From assembly GCA_022649665.1 (NCBI GenBank), contig JALCOL010000006.1:1-64000 (forward strand): a DNA stretch of 64,000 bases. The letters are read 5' to 3'. This DNA comes from Enterococcaceae bacterium. Lineage in GTDB: Bacteria > Bacillota > Bacilli > Lactobacillales > Enterococcaceae. The translations under genes and the position numbers were made by a program. Below the pieces are notes generated by a model. It searched no databases. It saw nothing but the letters and a program-made list of their open reading frames with translations, and had not been told where the DNA came from. Of this stretch, positions 7,996-17,569 are shown in pieces (the stretch's first letter is position 1; each line of letters opens with the position of its first letter).

Positions 7996-8868
7996 ATGGC
8001 AAATGCGACAAGCAGCGCAAAACCGAAATATTATACGATCGGCGAAGTTGCAAAAATTTGTAAAGTCACTAAAAAAGCGCTCCGTCTGTATGAACAATTG
8101 AATCTGATCGTCCCTGATGTCATTCGTCCTGATAACAAATACCGGTATTACAGCGAAGAAACGATGCGGCTGGTTCCGGTCATCAAATACTACAAGCAAA
8201 TGGGATTTAAATTGCAAGAAATGAACGGGATCAGCAGCCAGGAAAATTATTTCTATCACCAAACAGAGTTTTTGTCGAAGATCGAAGAGCTTTCCGAAGA
8301 AGAAATCAAGATCCACAGCCGCCATCAAGCTGTCAGCGATTGGCTGAATATGATTCGTGAAGGGATGGCCGTCCTGAACATGAAAGCGCCGCAAGTTTGT
8401 TTGAAATACTTGAAAGAGGATTCTTATTATTGTGCTGAGCAATCGTTTGCAGGAAACTATGCCGACGCAGTGATCAATATTCCGTGGGTCAATTATTTGG
8501 AAGAGCATGACAGCGAAATCACCGGTCCGGTCATTTTGGAATTTCCGTCATTCAAAGAAAAGATGGAAAACGCCAGTCAAAAGATGACGATTTTGCAAGA
8601 GCCGGTCGGGAAGATCAATCATGAGATCCCGCGCTTTTCATATGGCGGAAAAATGTTTGCGTCCACCTATCATGTCGGTGATCCAGCGAAGATCGACGAA
8701 GCGTATCAGCGGATCATCAAGTGGGCAGCGCAGGAAAATATCGTGCTTGCTTCAGAGAGTTTCGAACGATTTTTGATCGATTACTGGGCGAGCACGGAAA
8801 AACAGCAATATGTGATCGAGGTATTGATCCCTGTTCAAAATAAAAAAAGAATACCGGTGAACGGCTGA
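7996..8868 (+). CDS. MerR-family regulator with GyrI-like ligand-binding domain (likely BMC-operon activator)
   Basis: 290 residues. The N-terminus is a MerR winged helix (TIGEVAKICKVTKKALRLYE at about 14-33, then NKYRYYSEE), followed by a dimer helix and a C-terminal domain (about 130-290) of GyrI/BmrR type. I chose the ATG behind GCAAGGAGG. It lies directly upstream of the microcompartment operon in the same direction, and the operon's first promoter has the over-long spacer and central dyad that MerR proteins act on. BmrR-type domains bind cationic, often quaternary-amine ligands, so choline or a related amine is a reasonable but untested inducer. Confidence 0.88.
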   Translation: MANATSSAKPKYYTIGEVAKICKVTKKALRLYEQLNLIVPDVIRPDNKYRYYSEETMRLVPVIKYYKQMGFKLQEMNGISSQENYFYHQTEFLSKIEELSEEEIKIHSRHQAVSDWLNMIREGMAVLNMKAPQVCLKYLKEDSYYCAEQSFAGNYADAVINIPWVNYLEEHDSEITGPVILEFPSFKEKMENASQKMTILQEPVGKINHEIPRFSYGGKMFASTYHVGDPAKIDEAYQRIIKWAAQENIVLASESFERFLIDYWASTEKQQYVIEVLIPVQNKKRIPVNG

Positions 8869-9389
8869 GCATTTTGATTTTACAGATTCTTGCCCTTGAG
8901 CGGACTGCGACTAAAAAAGAGGTCGCGGTCTTTTTTTGTTTCAGCAACTGTTCCCCTAGGGGAAGGTTTATTAAATTTGTTTGAAGAAATAGATATCATC
9001 TGTTCGAATCAAATCAAAAACGACCGATTAATAAAAAAAACAAAAAGAAATCCACTTTAAGGTATTATGTTTGCTGTCAAGTCTGAAAGTCTTGCAGTTG
9101 TGCATCTCGGTGTTTGAAAAGCTGATGAGGTCTGTTTTCTTTAGTTAAAAAGGATCTTCATTCTCAACAGAATTGGCGAAGCTCTCTTTTTATTAAAATC
9201 ATCGTTATTAAATTCAACGTTTATTTTTTATTAAAAGAATATATCGATAAAAAACACATTTGGATGATCAAAAATAAAAAAACAAAAAAGAAACAAACAA
9301 ATTATAATGAATATCATTTAATCATTCTTAATCTTTAAAAGAATCGATGCAGGGCGATTGTTCCGTTTTTTGGTGGATATCCGCAAGAT

Positions 9390-9425
9390 AATTCTCAATT
9401 AGTTTTCCTAATTGAGAATTTTATT
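9390..9425 (+). promoter_or_regulatory. Perfect 12-bp inverted repeat upstream of the operon promoter
   Basis: AATTCTCAATTA and its exact complement flank a seven-base loop. A short T-rich tail follows, so it could be a weak terminator protecting the operon from upstream transcription, or an operator some 55 bases before the -35 box. Confidence 0.55.
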
Positions 9426-9476
9426 TGCGAATTTTTAAAAAGTTTCGTCAAATCGGAAAAAAAGTAAAAAAAACCA

Positions 9477-9508
9477 TTGACACTCTCCATAGGGGGATAC
9501 CCTAAAGT
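9477..9508 (+). promoter_or_regulatory. MerR-type promoter of the microcompartment operon
   Basis: A consensus -35 TTGACA (9477-9482) is separated from the -10-like CTAAAG/TAAAGT (9502-9508) by 19-20 bases. The spacer carries the imperfect dyad TCTCC-ATAG-GGGGA. Long spacer plus centred dyad is the hallmark of promoters activated by MerR-family proteins through DNA untwisting. The only MerR gene nearby is at 7996. Confidence 0.75.
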
Positions 9509-9554
9509 GAATGCGTAGAAATGAAAACGCTTAAAAAACTTGGAGGGATAACAA

Positions 9555-9836
9555 ATGAAATACGATGCACTCGGAATGGTAGAAACACGCGGACTTGTCG
9601 GTTCGATCGAAGCAGCGGATGCAATGGTCAAAGCAGCGAATGTCACTTTAGTTGGAAAAGAACTGGTCGGCGGCGGGATCGTGACCGTGATGGTCCGCGG
9701 AGATGTTGGTGCTGTGAAAGCAGCAACCGATGCTGGGGCTGCGGCAGCGCAGCGCGTTAGTGAACTATTATCGGTCCATGTCATCCCACGTCCAGCTGGC
9801 GAGGTTGAAAAAATTTTACCTGGAAAAGCAGAATGA
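9555..9836 (+). CDS. BMC-H hexameric shell protein (PduA/EutM type), first copy
   Basis: A 93-residue single BMC domain with the classic start [20 protein letters not shown] and the pore-loop region [20 protein letters not shown]. Six copies tile into hexagons that form shell facets; the GGG loop lines the central pore. It is almost identical in protein to the BMC-H at 24295 at the other end of the operon, although the codons differ widely. It starts behind GGAGGGATAA and is the first gene after the promoter, so it is likely a major facet protein. Confidence 0.96.
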   Translation: MKYDALGMVETRGLVGSIEAADAMVKAANVTLVGKELVGGGIVTVMVRGDVGAVKAATDAGAAAAQRVSELLSVHVIPRPAGEVEKILPGKAE

Positions 9837-9868
9837 ATTAAGTAGGCGAAGAGGGGAATCGTAAAGAG

Positions 9869-10882
9869 ATGAACAGTGAAAAGACGTTGGTCCAAGGGCA
9901 TCCATGCCCAGCAGATCTCAAAATGAATGCAGTCAATAAGAAATTTCGGGTTTCCGGAATCAGTAATGGACTGGTGTCCGGCTTAACGTATGGGATTTAT
10001 TCCACTTTAGTGGTTGTCGCCAGCGGATATAACCCATTGGCGAGTGCCGCCGGGTTTTTAGCAGCGCCGTTTGTTTGTTCAGGCTTGAATGACTTATTTG
10101 CTGGAATCTGGCTATTGTTTTACAACGCGAAAGAAGGACGCATGAAAGAGCTGCGCCGCACGTTGAAGACTAAACCGGGGAAAATGCTGGTCGTCGGATT
10201 TTTATTGGGCGGACCGATCGCAAACGGTCTGTATTTAGTTGGTTTGGCACTGGCAGGTGCGTATGCGATCCCGATCTCAGCAACTTGCAGCCTGTTCGGC
10301 GCGCTTTTCGCTTGGATCTTTTTGAAGCAGCGGCCGACGAAACGAGTTGTTGCCGGCATGCTTTTCTGTGTGTTGGGAGCCGTCGTGATCAACTGGGTCA
10401 AACCGGCCGGAGCACCTAACTTCACACTTGGCATTATTTGTGCATTGATCGCCGCAATGGCGTGGGGACTTGAAGGAGTCTTCTCAAGTTTCGGCGGGGC
10501 GATGATCGATACCGATGTCGCTGTCAACTTGCGTGAATTGATTTCGGGGCTCGTCGTTTTGATTTTGATCGTCCCAATGGTCGGCGCTTTCAAACTATTG
10601 GGCGGAACGCTGGCAGCTGGAACACCAGTCTTTTGGCTGATCGCCTCTGGCTTGACAGCCGCAGTTTCTTATCTGACATGGTATAAATCCAATGCAATGG
10701 TCGGCTGCGCCGTCGGGATGTCGTTGAACGTCACCTATGCTTTCTGGGGAGTGCTTTTTTCCGTGATCTTCCTTGGCCAAGGATTGACGGCGACGATCGT
10801 TTTAGGATCGGTCATCATTGTGATGGGGGCGGTTCTTGTAACGATGAATCCGCTCGAGTTCTTTAAAAAAGGAGCTGCGTAA
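9869..10882 (+). CDS. DMT/EamA-type membrane transporter, operon start
   Basis: A 337-residue protein with about ten membrane helices in two similar halves, the layout of the drug/metabolite transporter superfamily, after a polar N-terminal segment of about 30 residues. Sequences such as GGPIANGLYLVGLALAGAYA and a Pro/Gly-rich end TMNPLEFFKK are typical. Small DMT or SMR-type carriers are regular parts of choline-lyase loci and are thought to move choline or trimethylamine. A second family member is at 24686. Substrate and direction are inferred. Confidence 0.85.
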   Translation: MNSEKTLVQGHPCPADLKMNAVNKKFRVSGISNGLVSGLTYGIYSTLVVVASGYNPLASAAGFLAAPFVCSGLNDLFAGIWLLFYNAKEGRMKELRRTLKTKPGKMLVVGFLLGGPIANGLYLVGLALAGAYAIPISATCSLFGALFAWIFLKQRPTKRVVAGMLFCVLGAVVINWVKPAGAPNFTLGIICALIAAMAWGLEGVFSSFGGAMIDTDVAVNLRELISGLVVLILIVPMVGAFKLLGGTLAAGTPVFWLIASGLTAAVSYLTWYKSNAMVGCAVGMSLNVTYAFWGVLFSVIFLGQGLTATIVLGSVIIVMGAVLVTMNPLEFFKKGAA

Positions 10883-10883
10883 G

Positions 10884-11180
10884 ATGTTGCTACCGTGCAG
10901 AATGGCTGTTTTAAACAATTTATTTTTAAAAAAAGAAGAAGAAACCGTCAGCGAAGTAATGGCAGCGCTTGAAGATCAATACGGGACCGAAAAACAATTC
11001 AGCGAAAAAATGTTTCTCGATCATTTGATGGCGCTTGAAGCTAATGGATTAGTTGAATTAACGAATTATGATTTGGATGACAAAGCAGAACTGGTCCGCT
11101 ATTACAAAATTACGGCTGATGGCCAAAATACCGTGGAAAAATATGTCGATCAAAAGTATTGGCGATTGGAGGAAGTGTAA
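10884..11180 (+). CDS. Small winged-helix-like protein of the cut operon
   Basis: A 98-residue soluble protein. The predicted helical pattern, with SEKMFLDHLMALEANGLVEL followed by a strand-like YYKIT and a final basic helix, resembles a small winged-helix (PadR-like) domain, but I cannot name a family with certainty. It lies two bases after the transporter and directly against the next BMC-H gene, so it is translated with the shell operon. It may be a local regulator or a structural accessory protein. Confidence 0.65.
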   Translation: MLLPCRMAVLNNLFLKKEEETVSEVMAALEDQYGTEKQFSEKMFLDHLMALEANGLVELTNYDLDDKAELVRYYKITADGQNTVEKYVDQKYWRLEEV

Positions 11181-11477
11181 ATGAGGTATCGAGGTGAAGA
11201 AGCGCTCGGATTGGTCGAAACGATCGGGCTCGTACCGGCACTTTATGCATGTGATGTGATGCTGAAAGCAGCTGATGTTGAATTGATTTCTTATGAAAAT
11301 ATCGGCTCGACACTTGTGACCGTGATAGTCAAAGGCGATGTCGCGGCCGTCGAAGCATCCGTTGCGGCTGGGCGGCAAGCAGCCAGCGAGATCGGAAAAT
11401 TGACCGCGGCGAATGTCATGCCCCGACCGATCCATGCAGTCGGCGACATTGTTTCTGTTCATGATATTGACCTTTAA
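11181..11477 (+). CDS. BMC-H shell protein, second type
   Basis: A 98-residue BMC domain: EALGLVETIGLVPALYACDVM, written in part, then the pore segment YENIGSTLVTVIVKGDVAAV. The pore loop carries IGS instead of VGGG, so the pore differs in chemistry from the 9555 protein. It starts directly after the preceding stop codon, which implies coupled translation. It pairs with the next BMC-H to form mixed facets. Confidence 0.93.
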   Translation: MRYRGEEALGLVETIGLVPALYACDVMLKAADVELISYENIGSTLVTVIVKGDVAAVEASVAAGRQAASEIGKLTAANVMPRPIHAVGDIVSVHDIDL

Positions 11478-11494
11478 GGCAAGGAGAGAAAGTT

Positions 11495-11818
11495 ATGGGA
11501 ACCTATGAAGCAATCGGGGCGATCGAGACCTTTGGATTGGTTTTTGTTTTAGAAGCCGCCGACGCAATGTGCAAAGCCGCCGATGTGGAAGTCGTCGGAT
11601 ATGAAAATGTGGCTTCCGGCTATATTTCGGTGATCGTGCGCGGTGATGTGGCGGCATGCAAGTCGGCCGTTGAAGCAGGAGTTGCAGCAGTTGGCGCGAT
11701 GGGAGCTGAAGTATACAGTTCGGTCGTGATCCCGAGTCCGCATCCTGACCTTGGGAAAGTGATCGACCGCTATCAATTAGAAATTTTATTAGGTGAGCTG
11801 GAGGGAGATGCAGATTAA
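11495..11818 (+). CDS. BMC-H shell protein, third type
   Basis: A 107-residue BMC domain with AIGAIETFGLVFVLEAADAM and the pore region YENVASGYISVIVRGDVAAC. The loop reads VASG, again unlike the other copies, and there is a Cys after the second strand. A 20-residue C-terminal tail extends past the usual domain end. It has an AAGGAGAG site and abuts the next gene, whose ATG follows the stop codon directly. Confidence 0.93.
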   Translation: MGTYEAIGAIETFGLVFVLEAADAMCKAADVEVVGYENVASGYISVIVRGDVAACKSAVEAGVAAVGAMGAEVYSSVVIPSPHPDLGKVIDRYQLEILLGELEGDAD

Positions 11819-13222
11819 ATGACGTTTGTTGATAAAGATCTGCAATCGATCCAAGAGGCGCGCGTGTTGGCAGAAGCTGCCCGCGATGCGCAAAAAATAC
11901 TGAATGAGTATCCGCAAAAAGCGTTAGATAAAATCGTCGCAAAACTTGGTCATGATGCACAGATCCTTTTGCCGACGCTGCTTGTCCAAGAGGCCGATTT
12001 TTCCGGTCATGGAAACGCAGAAGACAAAATCACTTTCGCACAAGCCTTTTTTGCGAAATGCACGCAAGAGCTGCTCGCAGAAAAAATCGTCGGGATCATA
12101 AGCGAACATCAGGTCGGCGTACCGCTGGGGACGATCGTTTGCATCCTGCCGCGTGAAAATGTGGTCATCAATCTGCTTTATGCTTGCTTGATCGCGATCA
12201 AATCCGGCAATGCACTGATTTTGGTGCCCGACCCGGCTACGCTTGAAGTCGCAAGTTCCGCTTTTGAAGCAGTCAAAGAAATCACAGAAAGTCCTGAAAA
12301 TGCGCTCTCACTGATGGAGACGGTCAGTCAAGAAGGGTTGCGGGAATTGACAAACCACTCAGCCGTCAATGTCGTGATCGCGATCGATCAAGCAGCGATC
12401 GTCGACTCGATCGCGATCGCAAATCCGCTGATTTTTGGCGGCGGGGGCGCGACGCCGGTCTTTATCGAAAAGAGTGCAGACTTAGCTAAAACCGCCGAGG
12501 CGATCGTGAAAAGCCGTTCTTTTGACAATGGACTGCTGCCGGCTTCTGAACAGTATATTATTTCAGAAAATTCGGTCGCCGACGCGGCAAAGAAAGCGTT
12601 GATCGCAGCTGGTGCTTACTTTATGAGTCCTGAGGAAGAAAAACGATTAGTGGCGAAATTAGATGAAAGCGGTTCAAAACAGCGCAAACTCGATGGCAAA
12701 AAAGCCGTCGAGATCGCGGAAATGGCTGGGTTTGCCGTTCCAGCCGGAACGAAAGTGCTGGTCTCAGAACAAAATTATATTTATGAAAAAAATCCGTTTT
12801 CCGCGGAACAGAAATATCCGCTGCTTACCTTTTATCTGGAACCGGACTGGCTCCATGCATGTGAGAAGTGCATCGACTTATTGAACACGTACCGGATCGG
12901 GCAGACATTGGCGATCCATTCGCATGACGAAAAGATCATCCGCGAATTTGCACTGAAAAAACCAGTCGGCCGGATGGTCGTCAATTGTGCGGCCAGTGCC
13001 GCCGCAGTAGGGCTGGCTTCCGAATTCGAAACATCGCTGATTTTAGGCGGTTTGACGACCGGCCGCGGATACAAAGCCAACAATATTTCTGCGAAAGACC
13101 TGACGTATGTTCGCGAAATCGGCAGCAGCAAAGCGCTCGATCTTTTAACGATCAGCGAGAGGAAAAACGTAGATGGAAAAGCCGTTTTAGAAAAATTACT
13201 TCAAAAATTGGCAGAAGAATGA
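11819..13222 (+). CDS. Aldehyde-dehydrogenase-like protein lacking the catalytic cysteine (probable pseudoenzyme)
   Basis: 467 residues, homologous along its length to the CoA-acylating aldehyde dehydrogenase at 21968. Both start with a similar amphipathic segment (DKDLxSIQEAR), which is probably the shell-targeting region. At the active site the partner reads GTICASEQ with Cys251, while this protein reads GLLPASEQ with Pro241. The NAD-loop ATGGPGMV of the partner is replaced by AIDQAAIV, and STNPTST by RENVVIN. It therefore should not form the thioester intermediate. A structural, scaffold or regulatory subunit of the aldehyde dehydrogenase is the likely role. It lies upstream of cutC in the operon. 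Confidence 0.85.
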   Translation: MTFVDKDLQSIQEARVLAEAARDAQKILNEYPQKALDKIVAKLGHDAQILLPTLLVQEADFSGHGNAEDKITFAQAFFAKCTQELLAEKIVGIISEHQVGVPLGTIVCILPRENVVINLLYACLIAIKSGNALILVPDPATLEVASSAFEAVKEITESPENALSLMETVSQEGLRELTNHSAVNVVIAIDQAAIVDSIAIANPLIFGGGGATPVFIEKSADLAKTAEAIVKSRSFDNGLLPASEQYIISENSVADAAKKALIAAGAYFMSPEEEKRLVAKLDESGSKQRKLDGKKAVEIAEMAGFAVPAGTKVLVSEQNYIYEKNPFSAEQKYPLLTFYLEPDWLHACEKCIDLLNTYRIGQTLAIHSHDEKIIREFALKKPVGRMVVNCAASAAAVGLASEFETSLILGGLTTGRGYKANNISAKDLTYVREIGSSKALDLLTISERKNVDGKAVLEKLLQKLAEE

Positions 13223-13241
13223 GATAAAGCGAGGGAGAAAA

Positions 13242-15788
13242 ATGGATCTGAAAGATTTCTCGACAAAATTAGCAGAAGCAACGCAAGAGCTTAGTTCGGA
13301 AGAACGAAATGCCTTGATGAAGATGTTCTCGAGCGTTTCAAAAGACATTACCAGCGAACCAAAACAAACACAAACGAGCGAAGTTTGTACCGAGCATGCT
13401 GCCGGCGTTCCTGAAGGGATCACGCCGCGGCTGAAAGCATTAAAAGACAATTATTTGGATCAAAAACCATCGATCACGACTTACCGGGCCCGTGCGATCA
13501 CCAAGATCGCCAAAGAAAATCCCGGGATGCCGAAAATCGTTTTGCGGGCGAAGTGCTTCCGCTATTGCTGTGAAACTGCGCCGTTAGTGATCCAAGATAA
13601 TGAATTGATCGTCGGCGCTCCGAATGGTGCTCCGCGTGCCGGTGCTTTTTCACCGGATATCGCTTGGCGCTGGATGGAAGACGAGATCGATACGATCGGC
13701 TCGCGCCCGCAGGACCCGTTCTATATTTCTGATGAAGACAAACACGTGATGCGCGAAGAACTCTTCCCATTTTGGCAAGGAAAATCGGTCGATGAGTATT
13801 GTGAAGACCAATATCGCGAAGCTGGCGTATGGGAATTGTCTGGCGAATCGTTCGTTTCCGATTGCTCTTATCACCAATTGAACGGCGGGGGCGATTCGAA
13901 TCCGGGGTATGACGTGATCTTGATGAAAAAAGGGATGCTCGATATCCAGCAAGAAGCACGCGAACACTTGAAAGAATTGGATTATGAAAATCCGGATGAT
14001 ATCGAAAAGATCTATTTCTATAAATCGATCATCGATACAACTGAAGGCGTCATGATCTATGCAAAGCGGATGTCTGAGTATGCTGCACAACTCGCCGCGA
14101 AAGAAGCGGATCCTAAGCGGAAAAAAGAACTGCTCAAAATCGCTGAAGTCAATGCACGGGTCCCCGCTCACAAACCAGAATCTTTCTGGGAAGCAGTCCA
14201 AGCCGTTTGGACGATCGAATCGCTTTTGGTCGTTGAAGAAAACCAGACCGGGATGTCGATCGGACGTGTCGATCAATATATGTATCCTTTCTTCAAAGCG
14301 GATCTTGATGCGGGCAAAATGGATGAGTTCCAAGCCTTTGAATTAGCGGGCTGCATGCTCATTAAAATGTCCGAAATGATGTGGATCACGAGTGAAGGTG
14401 GTTCGAAATTTTTTGCCGGCTACCAACCGTTCGTCAATATGTGTGTCGGCGGTGTTACTCGCCAAGGACGCGATGCAACGAATGACCTGACGTATCTTTT
14501 GATGGACGCGGTCCGTCACGTGAAAGTATATCAACCTTCGCTTGCTTGCCGGATCCATAATAAATCGCCGCGAAAATATTTGAAAAAAATCGTCGACGTC
14601 GTGCGGGCTGGAATGGGATTCCCGGCTTGCCATTTTGACGATACGCATATCAAAATGATGCTGGCTAAAGGGGTTTCGATCGAAGACGCCCGCGATTACT
14701 GCTTGATGGGCTGCGTTGAACCGCAAAAATCCGGCCGTCTTTACCAGTGGACGTCGACCGCCTACACGCAATGGCCGATTTGTATCGAACTCGTATTGAA
14801 TCACGGGGTGCCGCTGTGGTACGGCAAGAAAGTTTGTCCAGATATGGGTGATTTGAGCCGCTTCAAGACATTTGAAGAATTCGATCAAGCAGTCAAAGAA
14901 GAAATCAAATATATTACCAAATGGACTGATGTTGCGACCGTCATCTCCCAGCGGATCCACCGCGATCTGGCACCGAAACCGCTGATGTCGATCATGTATG
15001 AAGGTTGTATGGAACACGGCAAAGATGTTTCAGCCGGCGGGGCAATGTACAACTTCGGCCCCGGGGTCGTCTGGTCCGGCTTGGCAACGTATACCGATTC
15101 GATGGCAGCAATCAAAAAGCTCGTCTTTGACGACAAAAAATATACGCTCCAGCAATTGAATGACGCATTGAAATCAGACTTTGAAGGTGCTGAACAAGTG
15201 CGGACTGATTGCCTGAATGCGCCGAAATACGGGAATGATGACGATTATGCGGATTTGATCGCTTGCGATTTGGTCAACTATACCGAAGAGGAACACCGCA
15301 AATACAAAACACTGTATTCGATTTTGAGCCACGGGACGCTTTCAATCTCAAACAATACGCCGTTTGGTCAAATGACCGGTGCTTCTGCTAATGGACGCAA
15401 AGCTTGGACACCGCTTTCTGATGGGATCAGTCCAACGCAAGGTGCTGATTACAAAGGGCCAACCGCGACGATCAAATCGGTTTCGAAAATGTCAAACGAC
15501 AGCATGAATATCGGGATGGTGCATAATTTCAAGATCATGAGCGGTCTCCTCGATACACCAGAAGGAGAAGAAAGTTTGATCACACTCTTGCGGACTGCCT
15601 GCAACTTAGGAAACGGCGAGATGCAGTTCAACTATTTGGATAATCAAACGCTGCTCGATGCCCAGAAGCATCCGGAACAATATCGCGACTTGATCGTACG
15701 GGTCGCAGGCTACAGTGCTTTCTTCGTTGAGCTTTGCAAGGATGTTCAAGATGAGATCATCAGCCGGACGATGTTGACGAAATTCTAA
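13242..15788 (+). CDS. cutC: Choline trimethylamine-lyase, glycyl radical enzyme
   Basis: 848 residues. It cleaves choline to trimethylamine and acetaldehyde inside the microcompartment. Residues 1-60 are an extra N-terminal helix plus linker that targets the enzyme to the shell. Known choline-lyase residues of Desulfovibrio CutC all appear with a constant shift of +2: Tyr210, Asp218, Phe397, the thiyl-radical Cys491, base Glu493, Thr504, Tyr508 and the radical Gly823 in RVAGYSAFF. This separates it from pyruvate formate-lyase and from glycerol or propanediol dehydratases. It is followed 30 bases later by its activase. Oxygen would destroy the radical, so activity is anaerobic. Confidence 0.96.
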   Translation: MDLKDFSTKLAEATQELSSEERNALMKMFSSVSKDITSEPKQTQTSEVCTEHAAGVPEGITPRLKALKDNYLDQKPSITTYRARAITKIAKENPGMPKIVLRAKCFRYCCETAPLVIQDNELIVGAPNGAPRAGAFSPDIAWRWMEDEIDTIGSRPQDPFYISDEDKHVMREELFPFWQGKSVDEYCEDQYREAGVWELSGESFVSDCSYHQLNGGGDSNPGYDVILMKKGMLDIQQEAREHLKELDYENPDDIEKIYFYKSIIDTTEGVMIYAKRMSEYAAQLAAKEADPKRKKELLKIAEVNARVPAHKPESFWEAVQAVWTIESLLVVEENQTGMSIGRVDQYMYPFFKADLDAGKMDEFQAFELAGCMLIKMSEMMWITSEGGSKFFAGYQPFVNMCVGGVTRQGRDATNDLTYLLMDAVRHVKVYQPSLACRIHNKSPRKYLKKIVDVVRAGMGFPACHFDDTHIKMMLAKGVSIEDARDYCLMGCVEPQKSGRLYQWTSTAYTQWPICIELVLNHGVPLWYGKKVCPDMGDLSRFKTFEEFDQAVKEEIKYITKWTDVATVISQRIHRDLAPKPLMSIMYEGCMEHGKDVSAGGAMYNFGPGVVWSGLATYTDSMAAIKKLVFDDKKYTLQQLNDALKSDFEGAEQVRTDCLNAPKYGNDDDYADLIACDLVNYTEEEHRKYKTLYSILSHGTLSISNNTPFGQMTGASANGRKAWTPLSDGISPTQGADYKGPTATIKSVSKMSNDSMNIGMVHNFKIMSGLLDTPEGEESLITLLRTACNLGNGEMQFNYLDNQTLLDAQKHPEQYRDLIVRVAGYSAFFVELCKDVQDEIISRTMLTKF

Positions 15789-15818
15789 TGGCGAAACAAA
15801 GAAGAGGAATGAAAGCGG

Positions 15819-16769
15819 ATGGGGAATCAGAAGACTGAAAAAATCGAGCGCCAAGCGATGACCTTCAATGTTCAAAAATACAATCTTTATGACGGACCCG
15901 GCATCCGCACGATCGTGTTCTTTAAAGGTTGTCCGCTTCGGTGCCAGTGGTGTGCCAATCCAGAGGGACTCTCGCGAAAATATCAAGTAATGTTTAAAGA
16001 ATCGCTTTGTACCAACTGTCATGCCTGCGTCGATGTTTGTCCGATGGGGATCCATGTGGTGAATGAAGCCGGGGATCACGAGGTGCGGCGCGATATCGTT
16101 TGTTCGGGATGCCGCGCCTGCATGAATGTATGCCCGGCAAAAGCCTTGAATATCACGGGCGAGCTTCACTCGATTTCTGAACTGATGAAGGTGATCCATG
16201 AAGACGATGCTTTTTATGACATGTCGGGCGGCGGGGTCACGCTTTCCGGCGGCGAATGCACGGCACAGCCGGAAGCGGCGCTCGCGCTTTTGCAAGCTTG
16301 CAAAGAAGATGGGCTCAATACTGCGATCGAAACGTGCGGACATGCCGGAACGAAACAGCTGCTGAAAATGGCAGAGTATATCGACCTGTTCTTATTTGAT
16401 CTGAAACATATGGACCCGGTCAGACATAATGAGCTGACTGGGATCAGCAATGAACGGATTTTGGAAAATCTCAGAAATCTGATCGATAAAGGGTATCACG
16501 TCAAGATCCGGATGCCGATGCTCAAGGGAATCAATTCCAGTCATGAAGAGATCCAGGCGATCGTCGATTTTCTCCTGCCATATAAGGAGAATACGAATTT
16601 CGAAGGAATCGACCTGCTTCCATACCATAAATTGGGAGTCAATAAATACGGCCAGCTGGGAATGGATTATCCGGTCGCTGGCGACCCCAGTTTGGATGAT
16701 GAAGAATTGACAAAGATCGAAGGCTGGATCAAAGAATACGATTTTCCAGTCAAGATCATTCGCCACTAG
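15819..16769 (+). CDS. cutD: Choline lyase activating enzyme, radical SAM
   Basis: 316 residues. A radical S-adenosylmethionine enzyme that places the glycyl radical on CutC, and probably also on the second lyase at 25767. The SAM-cluster motif CxxxCxxC is Cys38/Cys42/Cys45 in GCPLRCQWCANPEG. Two ferredoxin-type 4Fe-4S motifs follow (Cys64/67/70/74 and Cys95/98/101/105), as in all activases of this subgroup. SGGGVTLSGGE near 136-146 is the SAM-binding strand. It lies directly downstream of cutC, with AAGAGGAATG before the start. Confidence 0.96.
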   Translation: MGNQKTEKIERQAMTFNVQKYNLYDGPGIRTIVFFKGCPLRCQWCANPEGLSRKYQVMFKESLCTNCHACVDVCPMGIHVVNEAGDHEVRRDIVCSGCRACMNVCPAKALNITGELHSISELMKVIHEDDAFYDMSGGGVTLSGGECTAQPEAALALLQACKEDGLNTAIETCGHAGTKQLLKMAEYIDLFLFDLKHMDPVRHNELTGISNERILENLRNLIDKGYHVKIRMPMLKGINSSHEEIQAIVDFLLPYKENTNFEGIDLLPYHKLGVNKYGQLGMDYPVAGDPSLDDEELTKIEGWIKEYDFPVKIIRH

Positions 16770-16784
16770 AAAGGAGGGATCCGG

Positions 16785-17129
16785 TTGCCGGAAATCAATA
16801 CCGAGCGGATCATCGAAGAGTCCGTACCGGGAAAACAAGTCACACTCGCACATGTCATCGCTGCGCCGATCAAAGAAGTCTATCAGGCGCTCGGCATCGA
16901 CGAGGTTGGGGCGATCGGGATCCTGACGTTGTCACCGTTTGAGACTTCGATCATCGCCGCTGATCTGGCAGTAAAGGCGGCCGATGTAAGCATCGGATTT
17001 TTAGACCGTTTTACCGGCTCAGTCGTTATCAGCGGCGACGTGCAAAGCGTCGAAGTTGCACTGACACAAGTGACGGATGTTCTGGAAAATGTTTTGGGCT
17101 TTGAAGTGGTGGATGTGACGAAAACATGA
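16785..17129 (+). CDS. EutS/PduU-type circularly permuted BMC-H shell protein
   Basis: 114 residues in the permuted order of EutS: an N-terminal strand segment (RIIEESVPGKQVTLAHVIAA), then GAIGILTLSPFETSIIAADL and a final VVISGDVQSVEVAL. In this family the permutation closes the central pore with a small beta barrel. I accept the TTG start because AAAGGAGGG stands six bases before it. It overlaps the EutP-like gene by four bases, so the two are translationally coupled. Confidence 0.92.
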   Translation: MPEINTERIIEESVPGKQVTLAHVIAAPIKEVYQALGIDEVGAIGILTLSPFETSIIAADLAVKAADVSIGFLDRFTGSVVISGDVQSVEVALTQVTDVLENVLGFEVVDVTKT

Positions 17130-17569
17130 AGAAGCGGATCTTGCTGATCGGACCGGTCGACAGCGGCAAATCGACTTTTTGCAGTGCTTGTGAAAATGAA
17201 GCGGGACCCATCAGAAAAGTCGCGAACATCGTTTATTCAAAGCGTTTTATCGATACGCCGGGTGTTTACCTTGAGAGCCCGTGGATGCACAAACACTTGA
17301 TTTCGCTGCAGCAGACGGCGAGTTTCGCACTATTCTTTTTCCCGCTGGGCCGGGTGCGAAAGATCTATCCGCCGGGATTTGCCAAAGTTTTCAGAGTGCC
17401 GAAAATCGGGATCCTGACCTATAAAGATCACCCAGCGGCCTGTGATCTGGAAAAAGGAAAAAAAGTATTACAAGAAACCGGTGTAATGGATATGTTTTCA
17501 TTGGATATCAATAACAGAAAAGACTTGGAAATGATCAAAAAACAATTGAATGAAAGGGGGGAGAAATAA
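17126..17569 (+). CDS. EutP/PduV-like small GTPase
   Basis: 147 residues with a Ras-like P-loop GPVDSGKST at residues 9-17, a DTPG switch-II motif near 47-50, and a TYKD element near 99-102 in place of the usual NKxD. Members of this family are associated with microcompartments; the Pdu homologue attaches to the shell and some EutP proteins show acetate kinase activity. The role here could be compartment positioning or acetyl-phosphate use. It overlaps both neighbours at its ends. Confidence 0.88.
   Translation: MKKRILLIGPVDSGKSTFCSACENEAGPIRKVANIVYSKRFIDTPGVYLESPWMHKHLISLQQTASFALFFFPLGRVRKIYPPGFAKVFRVPKIGILTYKDHPAACDLEKGKKVLQETGVMDMFSLDINNRKDLEMIKKQLNERGEK

Larger units (their letters stand above)
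8869..9554. other. Long intergenic leader of the choline microcompartment operon
   Basis: These 686 bases hold no credible gene. They contain the terminator of the merR gene (8903-8938: GACTGCGAC / GTCGCGGTC, seven T), AT-rich DNA, a perfect 12-base inverted repeat at 9390-9420, and the operon promoter at 9477-9508. Homopolymeric A tracts near 9270-9300 may bend the DNA. Confidence 0.7.

Noticed and set aside
13650-14333. Long open frame opposite cutC
   Set aside because: Antisense shadow of a highly biased coding sequence; no ribosome site, and the plus-strand frame is certain.
13242-15788. Pyruvate formate-lyase, or glycerol/propanediol dehydratase
   Set aside because: The GCVEP site, Asp218, Thr504 and Tyr508 at choline-lyase spacing, plus the targeting extension, point to CutC.
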